NCBI GenBank assembly: GCA_025526995.1
Contig: JAHLKG010000009.1
Location: 434,001-498,000, forward strand
Direction: 5' to 3'
Source: Powellomyces hirtus
Taxonomy: Eukaryota > Chytridiomycota > Chytridiomycetes > Spizellomycetales > Powellomycetaceae
DNA: 64,000 nucleotides
Each line of letters begins with the position of its first letter. Position 1 is the first letter of the stretch. Below, piece by piece: positions 55,322 to 64,000 of the stretch. Under the pieces are notes generated by a model. That model did no database searches, was not told the origin of the DNA, and was given only the letters and a program-made list of their open reading frames with translations. Position numbers and translations under genes: made by a program.

Positions 55322-56190
55322 GCCTGACTATTTGGTGAATAACGTCGTGACGTATTTCTCTAGGGTCGGTCGGAGTGGATGGTCGGCCGCCAGCGCCTCT
55401 AGCGGGTCCTCTTGACCTGCCGCCTTGGCTTCGGCGTTGGTGTGGCGTCGCTCCTCCAAGATTGTTCTCTTCTTGGCGTCGTTCGTCCGTACGAATTGAG
55501 CCTCTGCGACTGGAATCGCATCTACAATGTGTACCTCAAAAACGCCGGTTATCTCACCCTTCTTCATCAAGCGTTTCCATTGTTTGGCCGTATATATCCC
55601 TTCCGCGTTGAGCTCTGGCTTCGCTGGGTGGAACCTGTGGGGTCGTATCTCCCATGGGGCGAGCAAGCGGGCAGCGCACGCGGACGGTGCTTCCCAATGG
55701 CGATTAGCCGGTTTGGCTCGAAGGCTGAGGATCTGGCTGTCGTGGTAAAACGTCATCGTTGGGAAGCCTTCTTGATCGAAAAGCCCTCAGACGTCCAATC
55801 CCAATATGAACGGCAAGCCGAGTATGACATCAACCCTGATCGGTGCAACCACGAACGGTACGGTGTCTTCCCGGTAGGTAATCTTCTCCTTGGTGAACAC
55901 CGAGAGGTCCCCACCGGTCATCTTCGTTGCACCGTAGTTTCCCACCCTGTCGCCCCACCGGACCTCCAGCGGAGTTGGAGAGGTGTAGGCCGGAGGCCGT
56001 GCTTGGCTGCCCAAGTGTCGCTGATGAGCAGGATGTTACACCCGGTATCTATTAGGATGCGGGCAAAGTGCCCTTGTACCTTCCCGTGGACTACAAATGT
56101 CCTCCTGTGAATGCGGGGTCCCGGCCTGTCTGTGGGGATCTTGTCTTGCATCCGGGGTTGGGGTACTGAGACGGTGCAAGCGTTCAGCAC
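55322..56190 (-). pseudogene. Gypsy-1 protease and protease-RT linker, copy 2
   Basis: Retropepsin ILIDTGCNILLISDTWAAK in one frame (from 56190). The frame shifts near 55,970 to SPTPLEVRWGDRVG...VDVILGLPFILGLDV, stops, and continues as an Arg/Lys-rich linker (55328-55756). Several breaks make it non-functional. Confidence 0.78.
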
Positions 56191-57410
56191 CCGGGGCGAA
56201 AATCCGAGCTGTTGACTGAGCCCCCGTTGCTGACCGCACCGTCCCCGGGCTCATCGGTGATCTCTACAGGAGCGGCGAACGTCCTCTGCTCACCAGTCTT
56301 ACCTTTACCTGCTGGGCACTCACGGGCGTAGTGCCCCTTGCCCCCGCAATTGAAGCATTCGTTGCACTCCCAGCGTTTGTTGTAGATGGTGCGCTCACGG
56401 TGTGAAGTCCCTTGGTAGTTGTCCATACCGCGTGTGGGACGGCCTGAGCCGTAGGGTGTGTGGCGCCCCCGTTCTCGTGCTTGATAGTTCCCTTGGTGTA
56501 CCTGGGCCGGCTGGACTGCGGCGTACTGACGTCTTCTCCTGTCGGGGGTCATCCGCGCGCAGTCGTCCGCATAGCCTCGAATCTTGTAGCATAACAGGGC
56601 CTCGTTCTGTAGCTCGGTGATCGGGATCTCGGCGCCATTGTTCCTCATGATCGCGGCATAGCAGTGGTCCCGAATGCGCTGGCCGACATGGTTGGTTGAG
56701 AATCCGGTCAAGAAGTAGTCGCGCTCTTGCCGTGGGGTAAGTTGCTCCTTATCGTTGAGCTTTGCGATCTGGGCCCGAAGGGTATTGAACTTGGCAATGT
56801 ACTCCGATATGCTATTAGTGAAAACCAGCCGCTTCATCTTTGCCTCCGCGGTGTTTTGTAAGTTGGCGGGATAGAAGCGGGTGCGGAGTGTCCTCGTGAA
56901 CTCTTCCAATGTTGTGGGCAGGTCGCCGGCATCTCTGAGCATTTGCCACCACTTGTCGGTGGTCTCCTTGAGATACCCTGAGATGTGATCAACGTCCCGG
57001 TGGTCCGTCCTGAAGTCGGTTGCCTCAAGGTAGCGCGTGTGGACCTTCAAGAACTCGTCGACCTTAGACACCATTTCTTTGCTGTTTCCTTTGCCGTCGA
57101 AATGTGTCAGCTGCTTGCGAAGGTTATTGCCGCGTTCCTTTTCAGCCTGCATTCGTGCACGGTTTTCTTCCGCCATGATAATGTCAACGTGCGGTGTTGC
57201 AGCTGCCGGTTGGACTGGAGTTGGAAACCTTGAAAGGAGAGTGGCGAAGTGTGCCTCTCCCATTGCGATCTGTTCCTGCAGTAGGCGTTGGGTCTCCGCC
57301 AATTGTGCAGCCAACATTGTGACGGGGTTGCTGATCGGTGTGTCGACTTTGGGTTCTCCTACTGCCGGGCTTTCTCCTGCCATTGGGCTGTTCCTGGTGC
57401 TACGTGCCAT
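56184..57410 (-). CDS. Gypsy-1 gag, copy 2 (intact frame)
   Basis: Open for 408 codons from MARSTRNSPMAGESPAVG. Retrotransposon gag core (HFDGKGNSKEMVSKVDEFL, WWQMLRDAGD, LRTRFYPANLQNTAEAKM, QLTPRQERDYFLTGF) is followed by a basic Gly-rich segment and a CCHC knuckle (CFNCGGKGHYARECP). It would form virus-like particles and package element RNA. It is one of the few unbroken frames in the repeat region, though the rest of the copy is defective. Confidence 0.88.
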   Translation of the reverse strand: MARSTRNSPMAGESPAVGEPKVDTPISNPVTMLAAQLAETQRLLQEQIAMGEAHFATLLSRFPTPVQPAAATPHVDIIMAEENRARMQAEKERGNNLRKQLTHFDGKGNSKEMVSKVDEFLKVHTRYLEATDFRTDHRDVDHISGYLKETTDKWWQMLRDAGDLPTTLEEFTRTLRTRFYPANLQNTAEAKMKRLVFTNSISEYIAKFNTLRAQIAKLNDKEQLTPRQERDYFLTGFSTNHVGQRIRDHCYAAIMRNNGAEIPITELQNEALLCYKIRGYADDCARMTPDRRRRQYAAVQPAQVHQGNYQARERGRHTPYGSGRPTRGMDNYQGTSHRERTIYNKRWECNECFNCGGKGHYARECPAGKGKTGEQRTFAAPVEITDEPGDGAVSNGGSVNSSDFRPGC

Positions 57411-57438
57411 TGTTGTTGTCTACGGGGTGCTGCTACCA

Positions 57439-57713
57439 TGTAATAATACTAGGTCCGTTGCCAGAGTCTAGTCTTCTATTCGGGAATTCCCTATCTCTAA
57501 TTCTACTGTAAGATCTCTAAGTCTTGAATACGCCCTCGTCGGAGTATTCCTACTTTTCTTCTGGACCGCGAGGCGGTCCCGGTCACGTGATGGCCATCCG
57601 TGGCCATCCCTAAGGTCTAGTACCCTTTGGGATGCTGATGCTAGCATCCATCTCGCGCGGGCCTCCTCCCGACGCGTGTCTAGGCTTAGGCTGGCGAGCC
57701 ACGCCTCATTACA
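57439..57713 (-). repeat. Gypsy-1 5' LTR
   Basis: 275 bp, same length as 22514-22788. The minus-strand primer site TGGTAGCAGC lies at 57429-57438. Right flank ACGTT. Confidence 0.87.
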
Positions 57714-57838
57714 ACGTTGTTTTTTCCACGATTTTTGGGGCGCGTGTTCATTGGTGTTGACGTTCGAATTGCCATGCATCACATGGGCTTCAATGTGAGA
57801 CTCGGTTTTGGGCACACGAGCGCCCCGTTCTGAGGTAA
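57714..57838. other. spacer between Gypsy-1 and Gypsy-3
   Basis: 125 bp of unassigned sequence between two LTRs, perhaps original target DNA. No feature recognised. Confidence 0.4.
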
Positions 57839-58254
57839 TGTGAGGAGCCTGTGTTTCAAGGCGGAAGAGGCTTGTAGTTCGAGCAACGGAAGAGAAATGA
57901 AAGGATTGAAGGGTAAAGAGGACTGATTTTGATTGAAAAGAGATTGATGAGAGGTTGACGTGTTGATAATCCTTTCTCCCCGGAAGGTACTTTCCTTCCC
58001 TCTTTATATGAGATTCTTGGTCTAGTGGTTTCTAGCTAACTTGTGGAGAACGGGGAGATGATCTAGGGATCCTATGGCAGTGTAGTGAGGCAGTGTAGCT
58101 GCGCAGTACTGAGACCGCGGGGTGAACTTGTGGGGAGTTCTGCTTATGAGGGATTTGATAATCGCTTATGAGGCGCGTCTGCCTTAACTTGGGATATGGC
58201 TTTTTACTAGCCGAAAATAAGTAAGTATAAATATATCATGATGGTCATCTCACA
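57839..58254 (-). repeat. Gypsy-3 3' LTR, copy 2
   Basis: 416 bp, plus view TGTGAGGAGCC...CATCTCACA with TGTGAG/CTCACA inverted ends. It matches 44882-45310 and 63638-64000. Confidence 0.87.
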
Positions 58255-58535
58255 CCCCCCTTTGCCTCTTGGGCTTTAGTACAGAAGGCATGAGGTTGCT
58301 GAATTGCAGGTCGAGCTCCCATGCAATCATCAGCTGCTGGCTTGCCATAGGACGAGCTCCCATATGGTGTCAGCTCCTGGTGCAGCGCTTAGGCTTACAC
58401 TGGCTTCAATCTCTCCGTCGAGTAGATTGGTACATCGAAACCCCGTCGGGCTTGGTAAAGTTCGGCTCTTGGCCAGGACAGGGAGCGGCTCCTAAGCGGC
58501 TTTATCCTTTGAACAGGGAGCTAATGCTTTGTTCT

Positions 58536-60092
58536 CTATCTAAGTGGAAGAGGGGGATTGTTCACTCTCCATATCTCGAAGGCTTCGGTATCCTTAAGAT
58601 TGGCTTCTGGTTGCCACGAGGGTTCGGGCCAGCCAATGTATTTTGTGAGAAACATACGGCGGCGAGTGCGGCCTCGGCCGGTGATGGTTTCGTCAAGAAT
58701 GGCCTCAACCGGATATTCCAGTTCCCCTTCAATGAGAACTGGTTCGGGTGCTGGTGGCGTTTTATCGCGAAGCAGATGTGTAGTTGGTATATGCTTCCGT
58801 AGGATGTTGACGTGAAAATAGGGCCAGTTCGCTTTAAGGACTGTTTGGGAAAGATCCAAGCGGTATGTGTCTGGATGAGGTCCTTTGGCCGAGATGGTGA
58901 ATGGCCCGATCCACTTGGGTGTGAGATTGGCTGGTTTGACTTGGTCAAAGTTGATTGCCAGTTGTTCGCGATTGAGGTCGACGAGATTGCCTACTTCAAA
59001 GGCAATGGGGATGCGTCCTTGGTTGAAGTACTGTTCATAGTGGTACTGCTCATCACGAAGAGCTTGTTGGACCGTGAGATTGATTTCCGCAGCTCGTTCG
59101 TGGTATAGTCGAACAAGAGCTCGGTTCGGTGGTGCCATCTGAGCAAGTTGTTCCGGGTCGATGTTCCACCCTGGGGGACGTGGCATGCGGTTCAGTTCGA
59201 TTTCCAATGGAGCGAGACCACCAAGGTGTCGTCAAGGCATAGAGTTAAGGCAGAATTCGACCAATGGTAGGAATTCACACCAGTTGGATCCGCTATAATC
59301 AAGGTATTTGCGGGTGAGGAATTTGGCAACTTGGATCATTCTTTCTACTCAGCCGTCAGTTTGTTGATGTCGCGCCGTAGCGAACTCGTGTTTGACGCCG
59401 GTTAACTTGGAAAAGGCGGAGAAGAGGTCTGCCAATAACCTGGGTTCTCGGTCTGATATAATGAGGAGAGGTATGCCGGTGTGCTTCCAAACTTGGCTTA
59501 GGATGAGGGTCATTAACTCGTTTGTTGAGAGAGTGCTTTCCGCAGGGACGAGGTGTGTTCGGCTCGATAAATAGTCGACGATGCATATGATAAACGGACG
59601 CTTGGGACTTCCTCATGGTCGAGGTAACTCGAACAGGTTGAATCCATGAGTATGGTTAACTGTGGATGGTATTGGGAGTGGTCTTAGGAGGCCATTGTGT
59701 GGTGGGCGCGAAAATGAGCGGCATTTGGCGCAGGTTCGGACGAAAGAGCGGATATCCTGCTGCATCTTGGGCCAAAAGTATCGACGCAACATCTTGGCAT
59801 AAGTGACTAATGGCCCCTGATGTCCGCCATTAGGAAGCTCATCATGGAATTCTCGAAGAACATGTGGTCTGATTGTATAAGGGACGTAAAGCCGTTCGCC
59901 TTCATATGTGATGATTCCATCGGATCGTATGGCGAATCTGCGATAACGACCGGGGCGCTCATGCTCTGGTTTTTCGAGCATTTCAATGATGTGGAGCGCA
60001 TAATCATCTTGGAGCAATTCATGTTTCCATTGTTGAAATCCGAATGTAGTCAGAAATGGGTGCTTGTTGGTATTCATATATGCTGTAATCAT
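58536..60092 (-). pseudogene. Gypsy-3 integrase and chromodomain
   Basis: 60092-59613 has the HHCC finger (HDELPNGGHQG, CAKCRSFS) and ends in TGA after LFELPRP. The same frame then carries the core (IVDYLSSRTHL, IISDREPRL, ATARHQQTDG) interrupted by another TGA before VERMIQV. A further piece, 59207-58536, carries the C-terminal module (GPFTISAKGPHPDTY, HVNILRKH) and a chromodomain at about 58560-58710 (YPVEAILDET, FLTKYIGWPEPSW). The stops replace codons where CGA or CAA would be expected. Confidence 0.82.
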
Positions 60093-60167
60093 CAGTCGTT
60101 TTTGGCATTCGATGCATCGTGGTGCATATGTAGGGTTTCGCGAGAGCAGGTCGGCAATTGTGTTGAA

Positions 60168-62294
60168 TCAGCCGGGAAGATACTGAATTGAGAAGTCGAA
60201 TTCTTGTAGTGTTTCCACCCATCCTGCTTGGTGTTTACTCAAATGTGGCTGCGTTTGTAGATGCACGAGTGATGGGTGATCAACAAGGGCGATAAAGGGC
60301 CAATTGATGAGGTAAAACCGGTTTGTTTTGAGGAACTTCATGAGGGGTAGTAGCTCTTGCTCGTGTACCGGATATCGGGTCTCGGCTCCATTCATCTTGC
60401 GTGGAAAAAAGAGTACCGGACGAAGTTTGGGCAGTTGCTCCATAGCTCGTACTTGGTGAGTCGGTAATGGCGTAGGAAGGGGTTTTCCATTGACGGTTTG
60501 TCCTAACCATCCTGAGATGGCATAGCCAGATGAATCGGTATGAACATAGATGGGATGATCGGGGTTGAATGTGGCGAGGACTGGAGCACTTGTGATAGCA
60601 GCCTTGAGAGCGTCAAAGGCTTTTTGCTCCTTCGTCGTCCATTCGAAAGCGCTTTTGACGCCTTGTAAAGCCGATAGTGGTGCCGCAATTTTGGCATACC
60701 GTTCAGTGTAATCGAGAAAGTAGTTTGTCAGTCCAAGGAATTGCCGAATATGTTGTGTAGTTTGTGGGGTCGGCCAATCTCGAACGGCTGCGATCTTATC
60801 GCTTGCGATACGCATGCCATTGACACTGAAGAGATGACCGCAGAATTCGATTTCCTTCTGTCCCCAATGACATTTGGCAGCATTGACGTAAAGGGAATGG
60901 TCCTGTAGCCGTTGAAGAACTTCCGCTACATCTTGAAGATGCTTTTCCTGATTGGACGAAAAGATAAGAATGTTGTCGAGGTAGCAAATTACACAAATGT
61001 CGTAAAGGTCGCCTAGAACTTGATTCATGAGTCGTTGAAAGGCGCCAGGTGCATTGCAAAGCCCAAAGGGCATGACGACGTATTCGAAAAGTCCAAATCT
61101 TGTGCGGATGGCCGTTTTCTCACGATCCTCCGGAGCGATGAGCAGACGATGGTATGCGTCCTTCAAGTCAATGAGCATGTAGAAACAGGCACCGAGAAGC
61201 TGGTTGCGCATTTCTCGAAGATTGGGAAGTGGAGTGCGGTCTTTGATTGTGACGGCATTCAGTCCACGATAGTCCCAACAGATGCGAATTCCGCCTGTTT
61301 TCTTGACAGCAAAGACCACTGATGCTCCCCATGGTGACTTCGAATGTTGAATCCATCCTTTTGAGAGGAGGTGGTCTAGTTGTTTCCGTAGTTTGCTCAG
61401 TTGGTCTTGTGATATAGGACATAATGCCTGGAAGACCGGTTTCGATCCGGGGATGATGTCGATATGGAAGTTGTTATCGCCACGATCGGGAGGTAACTCA
61501 TCGGTTTCCTTAAAGAGAGTATTTTTGAATCGTTGAAAGATTGAGTCAAGGAATTTAGGCCAAGAAGGGTCAGTCTCAGCCTTGTTATCTTTCGTAGTAG
61601 GACATATATGGACTGCGAACGCTTCTCGATATTGCTTATGTCGAAGTTGTTTGTTGAATCGTTTCGTCGAGATAGCAGCAATACCCTGGAAGGGCTTCTG
61701 TCGCTCACGCTTAACGCTTTTAGCAGCTCCATGAATGGTGAACGTTTGCGCCTTCTTGACGAATGAGTCGGGACTCTGAGCGTGCCGCTTGGATGGAAGA
61801 GATGAACAGTTGAAAGCTTTTCCATCTAAAGTAAACAGGATGCGGTGCGGTCGATTGATAGCAACACATGTGCAAGTACCAATCGCTTCGAAGAATGGAA
61901 GTCCCAAGATAAGCGGAATTCCAATAGGCGCGATCTCGAAGCGGAACGAGGCAACGGGATCGTAATCTTGCGAAGCGTCATTAAAGATTTGGATTGGTTG
62001 AGTTGCGAGAGACGTGATTCGAATGGTTTGACCTGCGCCGGCGGTATCGATGTCATATGGTTTGTCGAGAGCCCTTTTCTCAAGTTTTCGTTCGCTAGCA
62101 ATGCGATCTTGAATGACCATAGTGTTGCAACCGGTATCTAGGAGGGCTATAATTGGCTCGGTACCCATCTTGACTCGGAAGACCCAGCTAGGTGTACTCG
62201 AAGCCTTGCGGGGTTGAAGTCGGGTTTGGAAGTCCATTTGTTGAATGGATGTAGGATTGCCCTTAGGGCTTTCAGGTGGTCGATTGCATGTCAT
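60168..62294 (-). pseudogene. Gypsy-3 protease, RT and RNase H
   Basis: A 708-codon frame. Protease LLDTGCNTMVIQD near residue 52 and LILGLPFF near 130; RT from about 270 (DELPPDRGD, GWIQHSKSPWG, YRGLNAVTIKD, VMPFGLCNAPGAFQ). The catalytic motif is YLDNILIFS, with the second Asp changed to Asn, so the polymerase should be dead although the frame is open. RNase H follows (VHTDSSGYAISGWLGQ, YPVHEQELL, VDHPSL). The frame ends after IQYLPG. Confidence 0.88.
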
Positions 62295-62356
62295 CCATGG
62301 TATATCAGATTCAGGGAGGATAGTATGTCCCTTATTGGGCTGAGAGGAACTGATTT

Positions 62357-63559
62357 CTACTCCCAGCCGTCCAGAAAATCCTGTTCTTGCTCGTCGGTTT
62401 CGACTTCACTGATCTGGTTGATTTGTCGGATGGGATAGTTGCTACCAGTGGCTCGTTGCTCAAGAGTTTCACCGTTGATGTCCCGTTTGGCAAAACAATC
62501 TTGGATGGTGTGATTTGTTCGTCCACATTGTTTGCAAAGCATTGCACTTCCCCGCTTTGTTGGAGTTTTGGGAGTACCTGGAGTCCTGGGGAATGCTGGT
62601 CTACGTGTAGGAGTTTGTTGTGGAGTCGTAACTGGGGTTGGCACGCCAGATCTCTTCCTTGGTGTCTGCGGAATGGATTGTTTGGATGTTTGCGATTCTG
62701 TCGTTGTCCTTCGAGGAGTAACCGGTACGGGATGTTGAAGGGTCCGACGAGGAGTACGAGAGGGAGCTTGTTCGATGCCCGAGTAAGGATGGAATCGGGC
62801 AGGGGCCTTGGCTTGTGCCCGTGCCGGAGTAGTAAGGTAGCCATCGACCAGATTGCGGCAGGCTGCTGCGTTTCGGACGCAGATTACGGCCAAGGGCCAG
62901 GTGACTGCTTGTCCAATGGTAAGCCTCATGGTCATGAAGTTTTGGAGGGCTTGAACAAGGTAAAGACCGTAGGTCGTGTTTCGAAGAAGGCCTGCGCAAA
63001 AGATGTCGATCATCTCAGATTCAAGGAGAAGTCGTTCGGTAGCATTGCCGTTGGCGCGGACAGCGATTGTTTCGAGATGTCAGTATCATTCCAGTTCACG
63101 GATATAATTTTCAAGCGAGTTTCCGAGCAAAAGAGCCGCCATTTCTTGGTGCAGATGGTTGGTGACGTTGCAAGGCATCCAGCGTTGATAGAACTGGGTG
63201 GCCCACCAGGCGGCAACGCCTTCGGCAGGAGCGGCAGGTTGAACATGGAGATTGTTCATGATAGCGACATGCCAAGCGACGACTGAAGGGTCCATGTTAG
63301 TGATGGCATACTCGTCGAAGTAATTGAACTCGTTGTAGGCAATGCCGGTATAAGCCGTGATGAAGTGGTTGCACGCTCTGACGTTGGTGGTGACAAAGAG
63401 GTCGATCAGCTCCATATCGTGTTCGCCAGAGAAGTAAGGAATCGTCTTCGTATTGGCGAGGAGAGTTGTGCGCAATGTAATCTCGCTTAGCCGATCAGCG
63501 TTCTGTAGAGCAGGGCCTACGGCGGGGAATGTCCAAGCAGCAGGTCCGGGTGCAGCCAT
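62357..63559 (-). pseudogene. Gypsy-3 gag, copy 2
   Basis: Starts MAAPGPAAWTFPAVGP at 63559. The frame is broken at about 63080 (NYIRELE then TGA) and resumes by 63013 to 62357 with MIDIFCAGLLRN, the Pro/Thr/Arg linker and the CCHC knuckle CKQCGRTNHTIQDC. Copy 1 (43669-44808) is unbroken over the same span. Confidence 0.85.
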
Positions 63560-63637
63560 CGTGGATTACTATATTCAAATCAAAGAGAGAGCAAGAGGAA
63601 GTGAGTTCTGACAGGAGGGACGAAGGTGGTGCTACCA

Positions 63638-64000
63638 TGTGAGGAGCCTGTGTTTCAAGGCGGAAGAGGCTTGTAGTTCGAGCAACGGAAGAGAAATGGA
63701 AGGAAGAAGGGTAAAGAGGACTGATTTTGATTGAAAAGAGATTGATGAGAGGTTGACGTGTTGATAATCCTTTCTCCCCGGGAGGTACTTTCCTTCCCTC
63801 TTTATATGAGATTCTCGGTCTAGTGGTTTCTAGCTAACTTGTGGAGAAGGGGGAGATGATCTAGGGATCCTATGGCAGTGTAGTGAGGCAGTGTAGCTGC
63901 GCAGTACTGAGACCGCGGGGTGAACTTGTGGGGAGTTCTGCTTATGAGGGATTTGATAATCGCTTATGAGGCGCGTCTGCCTTAACTTGGGATATGGCTT
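63638..64000 (-). repeat. Gypsy-3 5' LTR, copy 2 (cut by window end)
   Basis: Plus view begins TGTGAGGAGCCTGTG and matches 57839 onward closely to the last base of the window. At least 50 more bases are expected. Confidence 0.87.

Larger units (their letters stand above)
54662..57713 (-). mobile_element. Gypsy-1 chromovirus, copy 2, 5' half
   Basis: 5' LTR 57439-57713, primer site, gag 56184-57410, protease about 55790-56190, RT 54662-55321, cut by the Gypsy-2 LTR. It complements copy 1 (overlapping only in RT), so together they outline the full family without being halves of one insertion. Confidence 0.85.
57839..64000 (-). mobile_element. Gypsy-3 chromovirus, copy 2, nearly complete
   Basis: The 3' LTR is 57839-58254. 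In element sense a polypurine tract (AAAGGGGGG, about 58255-58263) precedes it. Integrase/chromodomain, RT/RNase H, protease and gag follow up to 63559, the primer site TGGTAGCACC lies at 63628-63637, and the 5' LTR from 63638 runs off the window. Order gag-PR-RT-RH-IN-chromodomain is that of chromoviruses. Pol is broken by several stops and the RT active site is changed. Confidence 0.88.

Noticed and set aside
61845..62141. Plus-strand open frames across Gypsy-3 pol as antisense genes
   Set aside because: No codon bias, no splice signals, and no second copy; they are shadows of the protease/RT frame, unlike the Copia-2 and Gypsy-1 antisense genes.

Overview
The window looks like fungal nuclear DNA. 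Genes are spaced about 0.3-1 kb apart and split by short spliceosomal introns (mostly 53-99 nt, GTATGT/GTAAGT donors, some CTAAC or TTACTAAAT branch sites), and the recognisable products have fungal counterparts. I would guess an early-diverging, possibly zoosporic, fungus, but the phylum is only a guess.

Positions 1-20,470 are a host gene block: a PWWP-domain protein (partial), a frame-disrupted unknown gene, a DUF5808-like small protein, an M20 (carboxypeptidase S-like) peptidase, an SGF29-like tandem-Tudor subunit of SAGA, a membrane-anchored MYND-finger/MSS51_C-like protein, a 1,546-residue repetitive protein with a predicted N-terminal lipid-anchor motif, a C2H2 zinc-finger factor and a nine-exon threonine dehydratase (ILV1). 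Two are chromatin readers, two metabolic or proteolytic enzymes and one a putative transcription factor; nothing suggests a cluster.

From about 20.75 kb to the end the window is almost entirely nested LTR retrotransposons. I distinguish five families by LTR termini. Copia-1 has LTRs TATTGGA...TCCAATA. Copia-2 has LTRs TGTTAGC...CCAACA. Gypsy-1 has LTRs TGTAAT...ATTACA. Gypsy-2 has LTRs TGTCGGGG...GTTACA. Gypsy-3 has LTRs TGTGAG...CTCACA. Layout: a decayed NAM-associated-like transposon pseudogene cut by a Copia-1 LTR and gag stub; the 3' half of a minus-strand Gypsy-1 (3' LTR, an antisense RING-like gene, a minisatellite, integrase-chromodomain); a near-complete minus-strand Copia-1 inside it; an LTR-sharing chain of three Copia-2 elements on the plus strand; a Gypsy-3 gag and LTR; a Gypsy-2 holding an inverted second Copia-2; a 5' half of Gypsy-1; and a nearly complete Gypsy-3 running off the end.

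The most interesting features are: (i) spliced-looking genes lying antisense between pol and the 3' LTR in two unrelated families (a RING-like Cys-rich protein in Gypsy-1, a basic/acidic-tailed protein in both Copia-2 copies); (ii) chromodomains placed between integrase and reverse transcriptase in both copia families; (iii) two inverted Copia-2 copies that share an embedded solo LTR, its target duplication and a frameshift, yet carry different LTR subtypes, which points to gene conversion; (iv) pervasive CpG to TpG/CpA differences among copies. All element copies seen here carry breaks in gag, pol or both.
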